Source: Planctomycetota bacterium
Lineage (GTDB): Bacteria > Planctomycetota > JACOTG01
Assembly (NCBI GenBank): GCA_016178505.1
Contig: JACOTG010000293.1
Coordinates: 1 to 44,469, forward strand
Reading direction: 5' to 3'
Length of the DNA: 44,469 nucleotides
This document shows, one piece after another, positions 34,092 through 43,328 of the stretch (its first letter is position 1; each line of letters opens with the position of its first letter). Made by a program: the position numbers and the translations under genes. A model generated the notes under the pieces. It worked only from the letters and a program-made list of their open reading frames with translations, was not told where the DNA came from and made no database searches.

Positions 34092-35468
34092 TCATGCCGA
34101 CGCGGAGGCCTTCGGCAGGATCCGCGAGACCGCGGACTGGCGCGGCGTCAGGTGCTCGGCGAGTCTCGCCTCGACCTCGCGTCGCGTGATTCTCTGCAAG
34201 TCGCGGTACGACTCGTGAATGCTCAGCCCGCGAATGTGGTGCGAGAGGAGCGTGTAGGCAACCGACTCCGGGGAATTGAACTGCTTCACGAACTTCCCGA
34301 TCGCCTTGCGCCGGATGCGGAGGAAGTCCTCGTCGCAGATGCCATCGCGCCGCGCCCGCGCGATGCCCGAGCGGATCTCGCGAACGAAGCGGTCCGGATC
34401 GGCGGTTTCTCCCGAAATGACGGAAAATCCATAGCCGTCGTCCGCGGTGTAGGAACCCGAAAACGAGTCGTCGATCACGCCCTGCTCGTAGAGCCGGTTG
34501 AAGAGCTCGCTCGATCGCCCGAAGACGACGTCGAACAGGAGATGCGTGACGGTCTCGCGCCGAGCCAACTCTCGTCCCGACGGCAGCGGCACGGCCTCCT
34601 TGAATCCGATCGCCACGCGAGGCAACGAAACGACGAGCGATTGCGTGACCTCGCGCTGCGCGGGGACGCGCGGCTCCTTTGGCAGGAGGCGGCGAATTGG
34701 CGCGATCGCACCGTTTGCGCGAGACGCGCCGTTTTTCGACGCGGCGTGCGCTCGCGACGCCGTGCGCTGCGTGATCTCGTCCGCCATCCGCGCGACGCCC
34801 TCCGGATCGACGTCGCCGACGACGACGAGCGCCATGTTGCTCGGGTGATAGAAGGTCCGATAGCACTGGTGCAGCGTCTTCGGCGTGATCTCGGCTATCG
34901 ACTCGACCGTGCCCGCGATGTCGATTCGAATCGGGTGTCGATGATAGAGCGCCATCATCAGGTTCATGAAGATCCGCCAGTCGGCGTTGTCGTCGTACAT
35001 CTTGATCTCTTGCCCGATGATGCCGCGTTCCTTGTCCACGTTGGCTTCCGTGAAGTACGGCGTCCCGACGAACTCGAGCAGCAGGCGCAGATTCTTCTCG
35101 AACTGTTCGGTGCACGCGAACAAGTACGACGTCGTCGAGAACGACGTGGCGGCGTTGGCCGACGCGCCGTTGCGTGCGAACTCGTCGAAAGCGTCGCCCG
35201 ATTCCTGGGCGAACAGCTCGTGCTCGAGGAAATGCGCGATGCCCCCCGGAACGCGAACGGTGGCGCCCGTCGCCGGGTCGGAGAACTCGTTGTCGCACGA
35301 ACCGTAGAGCGTCGAGAAGATTGCGAAGCGCTTCGAAAATCCCCGCTTCGGCGACACCAGCACGCTCAATCCGTTCGAGAGACGGCCTTGATGCACCACT
35401 TCGCCCGGAAGCCAACCCTTGACCGCGCGGAGTCGGCGGCGCGCGACGGCTCTTGCGCTTCGGATCAT
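34092..35468 (-). CDS. M16 zinc peptidase, active-type subunit
   Basis: 458 residues. The inverted zinc motif HxxEH is intact as H79-F-L-E82-H83, followed by the downstream glutamate region (about 145-160, DKERGIIGQEI), so this is the catalytic member. The second half (about 230-458) is the second M16 domain. It resembles the YmfH-type peptidases of small-peptidase pairs. Its ATG overlaps the stop of the next-upstream M16 gene by four bases (ATGA), implying equal synthesis of two subunits. Function in this organism is not known; such pairs degrade or process peptides. Confidence 0.9.
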   Translation of the reverse strand: MIRSARAVARRRLRAVKGWLPGEVVHQGRLSNGLSVLVSPKRGFSKRFAIFSTLYGSCDNEFSDPATGATVRVPGGIAHFLEHELFAQESGDAFDEFARNGASANAATSFSTTSYLFACTEQFEKNLRLLLEFVGTPYFTEANVDKERGIIGQEIKMYDDNADWRIFMNLMMALYHRHPIRIDIAGTVESIAEITPKTLHQCYRTFYHPSNMALVVVGDVDPEGVARMADEITQRTASRAHAASKNGASRANGAIAPIRRLLPKEPRVPAQREVTQSLVVSLPRVAIGFKEAVPLPSGRELARRETVTHLLFDVVFGRSSELFNRLYEQGVIDDSFSGSYTADDGYGFSVISGETADPDRFVREIRSGIARARRDGICDEDFLRIRRKAIGKFVKQFNSPESVAYTLLSHHIRGLSIHESYRDLQRITRREVEARLAEHLTPRQSAVSRILPKASASA

Positions 35469-36841
35469 GCGTTTCGCTTTCTCGGATCGCTTGGAATTCG
35501 TCCGGCGAATGCCGCGCCTGCAGCGGCGCCGCTCGGGGTCGCGGCCACGGCCGTCGTCTTAGCGCGCAGGAAGTACACGGTATCGAGACGAATCGTGCGC
35601 GCCGCGTCCACGACGTCGCCCGGCCGAACGCGCCGGATGTCGCGAATCACTCGATCGGTCGGACGCACTCGCCCCGACACGAGGCCTTCGAGCGTCGCGT
35701 TCACGAGTTGCGCGGGCGAATCCTCGACGGCTTGCATTCGCGTCACCAAAGCGCGCCGCGTCGCACTGAACTCTTCGTCGCCGAACTTGCCGTCGACGAT
35801 GTCCTTGAGTTGGCGCTTGATGATCCGTAGCGCCTTGTCGAAGTTCGCCGACTCGATGCCGCATTGCACGAGGAGGATGCCCTTGCACTTCTCGAGCGCC
35901 GAATGCGCGTAGTACGCGAGGCTCGCTTTCTCGCGCACATTCTTGAATAGCTTGCTGAACGGGCCGCCGCCGAAGATCGCGCTCGCGAACGCCAGCGCGA
36001 CGAATCGGTCGTCGGTCGGCATCACCTCGGTGCGATATCCGATCGCCAGCTTGCCCTGAGTGACCTCTTCCTCTTCGACGACCATGCGCACTCGAGCGGC
36101 AGGGCGCTGAATGGGAGGCGGGGGAATTCGCGTGTCTCGCGAGCGCTCCGCGAGCGGCAATGCCTCCGCCAACGTCTCCGCCACGGACCGCGGGTCGACG
36201 TCGCCGACGACGAACAGGTGTAGCGGCGCGCGGGACATCATCTGGCGATGGTGTCGGCGCAACGACTCGCCGTCGATCGCATCGAGATCGGCAACGTCGC
36301 CGTACTCGTAGCGCGCGAACGGTTCGCCCTTGCACATCTCTTGGATCAGCCGCTCCGACGCGTACGAGATCTTGTTGTTGATGAGCGACTCGATGAGCCG
36401 GCGAAGATTGAGTTTTTCCTGCTCGACCACGTCCGCCGGGAACCGGTCGCCCCGATCGAGGGCCGGCCGAAAGAGCATTTCCGCGAGGAATGCGGCCGCG
36501 TGCGGAAAGAGGCCGCGACGCTTCGACACGAACGCGTCCGCCAGCACCTCGATGCGAAAAGACAACACGTGCTCCTCGCCGATCTTGAGGACGTCCGCGG
36601 AATACGACGCGCCGTAGAGGTTCTCGAGGTGGCGCGTCACGTCTCGGAAGGTCGGATGGGACTCGGTTCCGCGCTTGAGAACGCTCGGCAAGAGCGCGTT
36701 CGATGTGACGTCTTCGCGCAAGCTCGAGCGCAAGAACGCCTTGAGCGTGATCGTCTTGAACTTGTCGGTGCGGCGCACGAACAAGTCGACGCCGCGGCCG
36801 AGGTCGGCTCGAACGAAGTTTCCGACGGGTTCGAATTTCAT
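35465..36841 (-). CDS. M16 peptidase-like protein, inactive-type subunit
   Basis: 458 residues, equal in length to its partner. It has the M16 fold pattern (LPSVLKRGTESHPTFRDVTRHLENLYGA-like start, and GGGPFSKLFKNVREKASLAYYAHS in the second half), but the zinc motif HxxEH is missing at the expected place near residues 50-70. It resembles the YmfF-type non-catalytic member that binds substrate with an active partner. ATG 36841 follows GAGGGC; the TTG at 36880 is less likely. A promoter lies upstream at 36896-36923. Confidence 0.88.
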   Translation of the reverse strand: MKFEPVGNFVRADLGRGVDLFVRRTDKFKTITLKAFLRSSLREDVTSNALLPSVLKRGTESHPTFRDVTRHLENLYGASYSADVLKIGEEHVLSFRIEVLADAFVSKRRGLFPHAAAFLAEMLFRPALDRGDRFPADVVEQEKLNLRRLIESLINNKISYASERLIQEMCKGEPFARYEYGDVADLDAIDGESLRRHHRQMMSRAPLHLFVVGDVDPRSVAETLAEALPLAERSRDTRIPPPPIQRPAARVRMVVEEEEVTQGKLAIGYRTEVMPTDDRFVALAFASAIFGGGPFSKLFKNVREKASLAYYAHSALEKCKGILLVQCGIESANFDKALRIIKRQLKDIVDGKFGDEEFSATRRALVTRMQAVEDSPAQLVNATLEGLVSGRVRPTDRVIRDIRRVRPGDVVDAARTIRLDTVYFLRAKTTAVAATPSGAAAGAAFAGRIPSDPRKRNA

Positions 36842-36895
36842 GCGCTGTGTGCCCTCATGCGGCGGACCGCCCACCGACAAATCCGATTCATGCTC

Positions 36896-36923
36896 ATTAT
36901 CGTCGGACCGAAAGGGCGGTCAA
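36896..36923 (-). promoter_or_regulatory. Sigma-70-type promoter for the M16-M16-miaA run
   Basis: On the minus strand TTGACC (36923-36918), 16-base spacer, GATAAT (36901-36896); five of six matches at each hexamer. It sits 55 bases before the first M16 start. Confidence 0.6.
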
Positions 36924-36983
36924 CTGTACGAGTCTCGCCCGCGCGAAAGGCGCAAGGTAGACTCTCGGCCCGGAGGTGAACCC

Positions 36984-37880
36984 ATGCTTCGACTCGCTGC
37001 CGCGTTGCCCCTCGTTTGGCTCGGATGCTTCACGCCCGCGGACGACGTGAAACCGCCGGCGCCCACGCCGCAGGAAGCGGCCACCCCAGTCCCCGAAGCA
37101 CCGCCACCGGCCGGCCCCACGGCCGAGCAAATCCTCGACAAGGTCGTCGAGCGCCAAGGAAGCAAAGCGCTCCCAGAGACGATCGACGACTGCCGCGGAG
37201 AGCTGCAGGTGACCGTGAGCTCGGAAGGCAAACGACTCGAAGGAGAAATACTCCAGATCTACCAGCGGAACGCGAGCGGCGATCGACTGCGCACCGAGTA
37301 CACCGACATGATGGATAAAAAGGAAAAGACGATTCGCGTCGCCAACGGCAGCAAGTTTCGCGGAGCGCACGGAAACGAGCCCGCGGTCGATTTCAATTCG
37401 CGCGACTTCGAACGAGACGTCAAGGAGATCAAAGAGGATCTCGCGACGCTGAAGCTCATCCTCAAGGTCTTCGCGCTGCGTTCGCCGACTGCGACGGGCA
37501 CGGTGAAGTGGACGCGGCTCGCTGACCAGGACGGAAACGGCCTCCATTCGTTCGTGCTCGAGCGAACCGAACCCCTCGAACGAACCGTACGGCTCTACGT
37601 GAGTCGCGACGACTATCGCCTGCTTGGCGTGGAGCTTCCTCCCAGCGACATCGATAAGCGAAAACAAAGCTTCTGCTTGTACGAAGCCGACCCGAACAAC
37701 CAAGGCGCGCCGGTGGTGCTGGACTCGGTGACGGTCGGAGGCCACAAGATCTCGGGACTTCACCTTCCGCGACTCGTCAAACTCTTCATCGACGACGCCC
37801 CGAAGGAATCGAGCACCGTGTTCATCAAGTCGATCTCGCTCAACGGCGGCGTGAGCGCCGACCTCTTCACCCTTCGATAG
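36984..37880 (+). CDS. Envelope lipoprotein, LolA-like fold possible
   Basis: 298 residues. Short signal with lipobox VWLGC (C15), then a Pro/Ala-rich linker (about 20-45). Residues about 46-298 are beta-rich with a helix near AEQILDKVVERQGS (about 47-60), a pattern like LolA/LppX-type proteins that hold lipid in a half-barrel, and the strand-loop order (LQIYQR...RLRTEYTD...TIRVANGSKFRG) fits. No catalytic motif is seen and the family call is tentative. ATG 36984 follows a strong GGAGGTGA. It is divergent from the M16 run and shares its upstream region. Confidence 0.72.
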   Translation: MLRLAAALPLVWLGCFTPADDVKPPAPTPQEAATPVPEAPPPAGPTAEQILDKVVERQGSKALPETIDDCRGELQVTVSSEGKRLEGEILQIYQRNASGDRLRTEYTDMMDKKEKTIRVANGSKFRGAHGNEPAVDFNSRDFERDVKEIKEDLATLKLILKVFALRSPTATGTVKWTRLADQDGNGLHSFVLERTEPLERTVRLYVSRDDYRLLGVELPPSDIDKRKQSFCLYEADPNNQGAPVVLDSVTVGGHKISGLHLPRLVKLFIDDAPKESSTVFIKSISLNGGVSADLFTLR

Positions 37881-37995
37881 CGCAGATTTGACGCGACGTC
37901 GAGAGCACAACGAGTTGCATCACCCCGCCCGTCCGTGCAGACTGTCCGCCCTCTTGGGTCCGTGATCCATTTGGCAATCGAATAGGGAGAGATCC

Positions 37996-38496
37996 ATGGT
38001 TTCGAGCGTCGTCGAGAAAGCCATCAACGAGCAGATCAACAACGAGCTCAGCTCCTCTTACGCGTACCTCGCGATGTCCGCATTCTGCGAGAGCCAGAAC
38101 TTCCACGGATGCGCGCGTTGGTTTCGCATCCAGAGCCAGGAGGAGTACGGCCACGGGATGAAACTCTTCGACTTCCTGCTCCGCCGCGGAGGCACCGTCA
38201 AGCTCGACGCAATCTCCGAGCCCACCGCGAAGTTCAAGACGATCCCGACGGTGTTCGACCAGATGCTGAAGCAAGAGATGGAGGTCAGCAAGCAGATCGA
38301 CCAGCTCTACGAGCTCGCATTCAAGGAGAAGGCCTTCGCCGCGATGGTCGAGCTGCAATGGTTCCTCACCGAGCAGGTCGAGGAAGAAAAGACGGCGCGC
38401 GAGCTGGTGGCGAAATTCAACATGGCGCACGACGACGCCGCGCTGCTCATCGACCTCGATCGCGAACTCGGCGGGCGCGCCGCCGACGCGACCTAG
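37996..38496 (+). CDS. ftn: Ferritin
   Basis: 166 residues, the usual bacterial non-haem ferritin length. It oxidises ferrous iron and stores it as ferric mineral in a 24-subunit shell. Ferroxidase residues are in place: E17, E50, H53, E94 and the Q127/E130 region (TEQVEEE). Like other bacterial ferritins of this type it lacks the haem-binding Met. ATG 37996 follows GGGAGAG. No Fur-type operator is clear in the 115 bp upstream. It stands alone, convergent with a methyltransferase gene. Confidence 0.95.
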   Translation: MVSSVVEKAINEQINNELSSSYAYLAMSAFCESQNFHGCARWFRIQSQEEYGHGMKLFDFLLRRGGTVKLDAISEPTAKFKTIPTVFDQMLKQEMEVSKQIDQLYELAFKEKAFAAMVELQWFLTEQVEEEKTARELVAKFNMAHDDAALLIDLDRELGGRAADAT

Positions 38497-38608
38497 TCGA
38501 GGCCGCTCGAGGGCCCGACCGCGGCGCAACCGACGTCTCGCCCGAGCGTGACCGTCCCGGCTGAAGTCACAACGTGAGTTTCGCGCGGAGCCAGCGAGGC
38601 GCTCGGCC

Positions 38609-39328
38609 TCAGCGCGACGCCGCGCGGGAAGCGTGCTTCGTCACTTTCCGGCGGATCCAACGGCGCAGTCGCCGCGTGGGGCTCGCGATCTTCGTTGCGC
38701 AGTAGGGCTGCATTGGCCAGTCGATGCCGTCGATCACCCGTGGAACGAGCTTCTCGAAGAACGAGGTCCGCTTCATCTCCGCGCGGAGCGCCCAGCGTCC
38801 TTTCTCCTGCACGAGGAAGTCGCGAAGGATCCGACCGGTTCGGATGTTCGTGTCGTCGACGACGAGGAGGCCACACGTCACGATCCGCTCCGCCGTGTAG
38901 TACCAGTCGATGAACGGTGCCGGAAAGGCATGCAGTCCGTCGATGAGGACGACGTCGAGCGGATCCCTCTTCATCGTGGGAAGCACGTCGAGCGACGACG
39001 CGGCGACGAACGCGACGTGCGCGACCGAGATTCCCTGATCGGCGCAGAAGCGCGCAATGCGCGCGTGCTCTTCGGGACTCGGCGAAATGGCGGTGTGCCG
39101 GCAGCCGGCCGCCGCGAAGAGCACCGTGGAGTAACCGCACCCGGTCTCGAGCGTGCGCATGCCCGTACGCAGCGAGCCGCCGAGATGGCGCAGCACGTCG
39201 TTGCGAAGACCGAGGCCCGAAGGCATCGCGTCGTCGACGCCGTGAAGCTTCGGCCTCGCGCTGCACAACTCTTCGACGATGCGCTGACGCGCCGCATCGT
39301 CCATCGCGTTGTTGCCTGCCTTCGACAT
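38609..39328 (-). CDS. Class I SAM-dependent methyltransferase (Methyltransf_24/CmcI-like)
   Basis: 239 residues from ATG 39328; ATGs at 39358 and 39304 are alternatives, and none has a strong ribosome binding site. Motif I is TLETGCGYSTVLFA (about 59-72), followed by the acidic SPSPEEHARI strand and VVLIDGLHAFPAPFIDWYY (about 126-144), which fits the family of small-molecule or sugar O-methyltransferases with a His-containing DGxH loop. The C-terminus is basic (RRLRRWIRRK) and may contact a membrane or a negatively charged partner. The substrate cannot be told. It is co-directional with the ferredoxin reductase, 58 bases from its stop. Confidence 0.8.
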   Translation of the reverse strand: MSKAGNNAMDDAARQRIVEELCSARPKLHGVDDAMPSGLGLRNDVLRHLGGSLRTGMRTLETGCGYSTVLFAAAGCRHTAISPSPEEHARIARFCADQGISVAHVAFVAASSLDVLPTMKRDPLDVVLIDGLHAFPAPFIDWYYTAERIVTCGLLVVDDTNIRTGRILRDFLVQEKGRWALRAEMKRTSFFEKLVPRVIDGIDWPMQPYCATKIASPTRRLRRWIRRKVTKHASRAASR

Positions 39329-39386
39329 GGGGCTACAGCATAGGGACGGCCGGCCCATTCGTCGACGGTGCGAGCGAGAGCCGGGA

Positions 39387-40787
39387 CTATCGACCGAGAA
39401 GCTTCAGCATGTCCTCACGCGAGACGAGCTTCGTTCGCGGTCTCCCCTGCTCCTTCCCTCGCGCCAGCTCGATCGCGTCGATTCGCCGCCAATCCGCGAA
39501 CGTGAAGAGTTGTGGCTGCCGCTCTCGAACGAGGGCTTCGAAGCGCTTCGCGTCGGGCTTCGTGGGTTGGAGGATCCGGCCCTGCGCGAGATCCTCGAAC
39601 ATGGCGTTCACGGTCTCGACGGAATCGGGCTTGTTGGTCCCGATGACGCCGCTCGGTCCGCGCTTGATCCAACCCGCGGCGTACTCCCCCACGCGAGGCT
39701 TCTGCGTCGTCGCGTCGATCACGCGCCCCTTCTCGTTGGAGATGACACCCCACTTGTCGTTGAATGGGACGCCGGGAAGCGCGACGCCGCGGTAACCGAC
39801 CGAGCGAAACACGAGACCGGTCGGCAGCTCCTCGAATTGGTCGGTCGCCTTCGCGCTCAGCGCCCCGCTGTCCGACTTGGCGAGCACGTTCCTCACCAGG
39901 CGCATCTTCACGACCTGGCCGGACGCGTCGCCGATCAACTCCACGGGCGAGACGAGGAATCGGATGTGGAGACGGCGCGGCTTTCCCGTCGACGTGCGGA
40001 GCGCATAGCTTTGCAGGATCTGGATCTTCGTCTCGAGCTCGCGATCGGAGGCGCCTTCGACCTCCGCGAGGCTGAAGTCGTCGAGCTTCGCCTCGTCCGC
40101 GGGCACCACGACGTCGGCGCCCGGCATCTCGCCGACTTCCTTGACCTCGGGGTTCGTGAACGCGGCTTGAGCCGGACCGCGCCGGCCGAGCAGGTAGACC
40201 TCGCGGATGCGGCTCTTCGACAGCGCGTCGACCGCATACTCGGCCATGTCCGTGGCTCGGAGTTCCTCGGGCGTGCGGCACAAGATGCGGGCCACGTCGA
40301 TCGCGACGTTGCCGACGCCGACGACGGCCGCACACTCCTGCGACAGATCGAATTCGAGGTGGCGATAGTCGGGATGCCCGTTGTACCAAGCCACGAACTC
40401 GGTGGCCGGGTGGCTGTTCTTCAAGTCCTCGCCCGGGATTCCCATTCGGCGATCGGTCTGCGCTCCGGTCGCGTAGACGATCTGGTGATAGCTGTCCTGG
40501 AGGTCCGCGAGCGTGACGTGCTTTCCGAACTCGACGTTGCCGAAGAATCGAAAGCCTGGGAACGCAGCGATCTTGTCGTAGACCCGCGTGACAGACTTGA
40601 TCTTCTGGTGGTCCGGCGCGACGCCGCCGCGAACCAAGCCGAACGGAGTCGGCACTCGATCGAACATGTCGATCTCGACGACGAGACCGGGCTGCTTCTC
40701 CAGAGCCTCGGCCGCGTAGAACGCCGCCGGACCCGAGCCGATGATCGCGACCCGCAGAGGATTCGTTGCCGTTCCGACTGAACTCAT
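39387..40787 (-). CDS. Ferredoxin-NADP reductase, adrenodoxin-reductase/FprA type
   Basis: 466 residues. These FAD enzymes move electrons between NADPH and ferredoxin. The FAD-binding loop IIGSGPAAFYAAE (15-27) and the family run VPTPFGLVRGGVAPDHQKIKSV (about 45-66) are present, as is the NADPH-binding GVGNVAIDVAR segment (about 157-167) and the late GWIKRGPSGVIGTNKPDS sequence. Length matches mycobacterial FprA-like enzymes. ATG 40787 follows GAGG; the TTG at 40808 is less likely. No ferredoxin gene is beside it. Confidence 0.93.
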   Translation of the reverse strand: MSSVGTATNPLRVAIIGSGPAAFYAAEALEKQPGLVVEIDMFDRVPTPFGLVRGGVAPDHQKIKSVTRVYDKIAAFPGFRFFGNVEFGKHVTLADLQDSYHQIVYATGAQTDRRMGIPGEDLKNSHPATEFVAWYNGHPDYRHLEFDLSQECAAVVGVGNVAIDVARILCRTPEELRATDMAEYAVDALSKSRIREVYLLGRRGPAQAAFTNPEVKEVGEMPGADVVVPADEAKLDDFSLAEVEGASDRELETKIQILQSYALRTSTGKPRRLHIRFLVSPVELIGDASGQVVKMRLVRNVLAKSDSGALSAKATDQFEELPTGLVFRSVGYRGVALPGVPFNDKWGVISNEKGRVIDATTQKPRVGEYAAGWIKRGPSGVIGTNKPDSVETVNAMFEDLAQGRILQPTKPDAKRFEALVRERQPQLFTFADWRRIDAIELARGKEQGRPRTKLVSREDMLKLLGR

Positions 40788-41067
40788 GTGCACTTTGCCT
40801 CGATTCAAGAGACTCGATTCGAGAGGGGGTCGAATCCGTCGGCCGCGACGAGCTTGTCGCGAGGCGCCGGACGCGGGTCATATCACGTTCGACACGAACG
40901 CGCCAACGAGTGAAGAACTCTTCGAGTCGTGGTACCTTTCTCCCCGCGCACAGGGCGCATCCGGTCCGCGGAAAGGGAACGTCCCACCTGTAGAGCGAAG
41001 GAACGATCGAGAGCCTCTTTCGAGCCCGCGCTGCGGACAACGGGCGTGAAAACGAAGGAGGTCTTCC
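40788..41067. other. Divergent spacer with a short palindrome
   Basis: 280 bp without a gene. A perfect inverted repeat CGTTCG-ACA-CGAACG at 40886-40100 offset (40886-40900) could be an operator for either neighbour, but this is weak. The ankyrin gene ribosome binding site (AAGGAGG) is at the right end. Confidence 0.3.
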
Positions 41068-42678
41068 ATGACCCACCGACTTCCCCCCTCCGCCGATCTC
41101 GAGTTCGAAAAGAAAGCCGCCAAGGCGCTTTTGCGCGCGTGGCGAGCGGCCGATCCGTCCGCGCTCGAGCGCGTGAGAGCGCACGGGCTTCCCCGCGAAC
41201 GCGCGAGCGAATCGGCGAAGCCGCGACTCGCGGACGCACAACTCGTCATCGCGCGCGAGCGCGGGTTCGCGAGCTGGACCAAGCTTAAGCAGCACGTCGA
41301 ATCGCAGCAGCCGATCGAGGCGCAAGCGGAGCGATTCCTCGCAGCGATCCGCGATGGAAAGGCATCTATCGCCAAGCGCCTGCTGTCGAAGAATCGGGCT
41401 ATCGGATGCTTTACCGTTCACACGTCCGCCGCGGTCGGCGACGCCGACGCTGTGGCCCAGTTCCTGACCCGCGACGCGAAGGCGTTCGCATCGACGCACG
41501 GACCAGAGGCGTGGACTCCCATTCATTATCTCTGCGCGTCCCCGCTTCACGCGACGAGCGCCGTCGCCGCACGCCGATTCCGCCGGACCGCCGAGATCTT
41601 GCTCGACGCGGGCGCGGATCCAAACAGTTACACCCTCGCCGACGAAGGCGATTCCCACAGCCGAATCTCGTGTCTCTACCGCGCCTGCGTCGGCGACCAA
41701 GCGGCCGTGGTGCAGCTCCTGCTCGAGCGCGGGGCGAACCCGAACGACGGCGAGTCGGTCTATCACTCCGCGCAGTTGAATCGCAGGAAAAGCCTCGCGC
41801 TCTTGCTCGCGCACGGCGTGGACGTCTCGTCCCGCCATCCGCATTGGAACAACACGCCGCTCTTCTTCCTCGCCGGCCACAAGGAAAACGACGCCGGCGC
41901 CCCCGCCGCAACCGAAGGGATGCGGTGGCTGCTCGAGCACGGCGCCGATCCCAACGTCTCGAGCTATGAATCCGCCGAGATGCCGCTGCATCGCATCGCC
42001 GCGAACGGCCGCGGCGCGGACGTCGCAGAAATGTTCCTCGCGCACGGCGCCGATCCGAACCTTCCGCGCGCGGACGGCCGCACGGCCTACGTCTTCGCCG
42101 TTCGCGCCGGAAATGCCGCGGTCGCCGAGCGCTTGCTCGCGCATGGCGCTCGCGCCGACGGCGTGACGCCGGTCGACGAGCTGATCGGCGCATGCCTGCG
42201 GGCCGACGCGAAGCGTGCCGAAGCGCTGATCGCCGAGAACCCGAAGCTCTTCGATCGTTTCACGGATGAAGATCGGGGTGCGTTCGCCGACGCCGCGAAC
42301 GAAGGGCGAATCGACGCCGTTCGGCTGATGGCCAGGCTCGGTTTCGACATGACCTGGGAAGCAACGTGGGCCGGCACGCCGCTCCACCACGCGGCGTGGC
42401 GCGGCAACGTCGACGTCGTGCGCCTGCTCGTCCTGCTGGGCGCTCCCGTCAACGCCCGCGACCGCCAGTTCGGCAGCTCGCCGATCGCATGGGCTGCACA
42501 CGGCTCGCGATTTTGTCGCAAGTCCGACGAGGATTACGGCGCCGTGATGACGGTTCTCCTCGACGCCGGCGCCGACTACGCGTCGTCGATCAATCGGTCC
42601 GGCGAACCGCCGGGCCCCGACTGCAGCCCGCGCCTCCGGTCGTTGCTGAAGAAGCGTGGATTCCTGCCTGGCGCGTAG
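41068..42678 (+). CDS. Ankyrin-repeat protein
   Basis: 536 residues. The N-terminal part (about 1-80) has the ADAQLVIARERGFASWTKLKQHVE sequence typical of a bacterial ankyrin family that joins this short helical region to repeats. Ankyrin repeats then run from about 85 to 510; clear ones include AEILLDAGADPNSY (about 170-185), VVQLLLERGANPNDG (about 213-227), MRWLLEHGADPNVSS (about 285-300), AEMFLAHGADPNLPRADGRTAY (about 325-345) and TPLHHAAWRGNVDVVRLLVLLGAPVNARD (about 435-463). No enzymatic domain or signal peptide is seen, so it is probably a cytoplasmic binding protein of unknown partner. ATG 41068 follows AAGGAGG. Confidence 0.85.
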   Translation: MTHRLPPSADLEFEKKAAKALLRAWRAADPSALERVRAHGLPRERASESAKPRLADAQLVIARERGFASWTKLKQHVESQQPIEAQAERFLAAIRDGKASIAKRLLSKNRAIGCFTVHTSAAVGDADAVAQFLTRDAKAFASTHGPEAWTPIHYLCASPLHATSAVAARRFRRTAEILLDAGADPNSYTLADEGDSHSRISCLYRACVGDQAAVVQLLLERGANPNDGESVYHSAQLNRRKSLALLLAHGVDVSSRHPHWNNTPLFFLAGHKENDAGAPAATEGMRWLLEHGADPNVSSYESAEMPLHRIAANGRGADVAEMFLAHGADPNLPRADGRTAYVFAVRAGNAAVAERLLAHGARADGVTPVDELIGACLRADAKRAEALIAENPKLFDRFTDEDRGAFADAANEGRIDAVRLMARLGFDMTWEATWAGTPLHHAAWRGNVDVVRLLVLLGAPVNARDRQFGSSPIAWAAHGSRFCRKSDEDYGAVMTVLLDAGADYASSINRSGEPPGPDCSPRLRSLLKKRGFLPGA

Positions 42679-42715
42679 CCACACGTCGGATCGGCCGAAT
42701 CGACGACTGTGATCG

Positions 42716-43270
42716 TCAGCGGAATTCGATGACCGCGGCGTTCGTGAGACTCCGGTGCTCGGGAATCTGCGACGCGTCGTCCTGGATGATTCCCTGAAGA
42801 GAGAGGGTGATCGGATTACTCCCGCCCGTTCCGTTCGTATCGCCGAACACGAGGTTCGTAGCGAAGCGCTCGAAGGCGACGAATCGGCCGTCCGTCGAAA
42901 TGGCGGGCGCACGGCTCGGGGCAGTTGGAATCTGATGGTCCACCGTCGGCATGACGGCGGCAGATCGCCCAGTTTCCCTGGCGAATTCGTAGATGATGTA
43001 GCCAACCGAAGTGAACGCAACGAAGCGGCCGTTCGACGACAGCTCGAGACCATCCTCAGCGCCGATCGACTCGCCGTTGGAGTTCACGCTCGCACGCTGA
43101 GTCGTTTCGGTTTGGCGGTCGCGCAAGAACACGTCCGCCGACACGGGGGGATCATTGGTGAAGTACGCGACGAAGCGGCCGTCTGCCGAGATCGAAGGAG
43201 ACCCGCATCCGCCGTGCGTGATGACTCCGAGAGAAACGTCGGTCACGATCTCGGTCGCGCCCGTTTTTCT
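42716..43270 (-). pseudogene. Remnant of a WD40-like/PD40 beta-propeller protein
   Basis: About 184 codons read as beta-propeller repeats: PSISADGRFVAYFTND, then a VFLRDRQTETTQRASV blade, LSSNGRFVAFTS and APAISTDGRFVAFERFATNLVFGDTN, the pattern of PD40/TolB-like secreted proteins. The frame enters from a sequence with no ATG or TTG, and just upstream lies the unrelated M28 peptidase stop (43329); the first in-frame start is a GTG near residue 9 without a ribosome binding site. The N-terminal blades and signal peptide are missing, so I read it as a 5'-truncated remnant. It is on the same strand as the peptidase, and convergent with the ankyrin gene. Confidence 0.65.
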
Positions 43271-43328
43271 GTGTTGCCGTGGGCGGCGGCAGCGACACGG
43301 ACGATGATCGGCGTCGACGGCGGGTGTG

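Noticed and set aside
39415..43053. Open frame of 1212 codons on the minus strand
   Set aside because: It overlaps the ferredoxin reductase, ankyrin and propeller genes in another frame; its sequence is Arg/Ser-rich with no domain pattern, a shadow of high GC.
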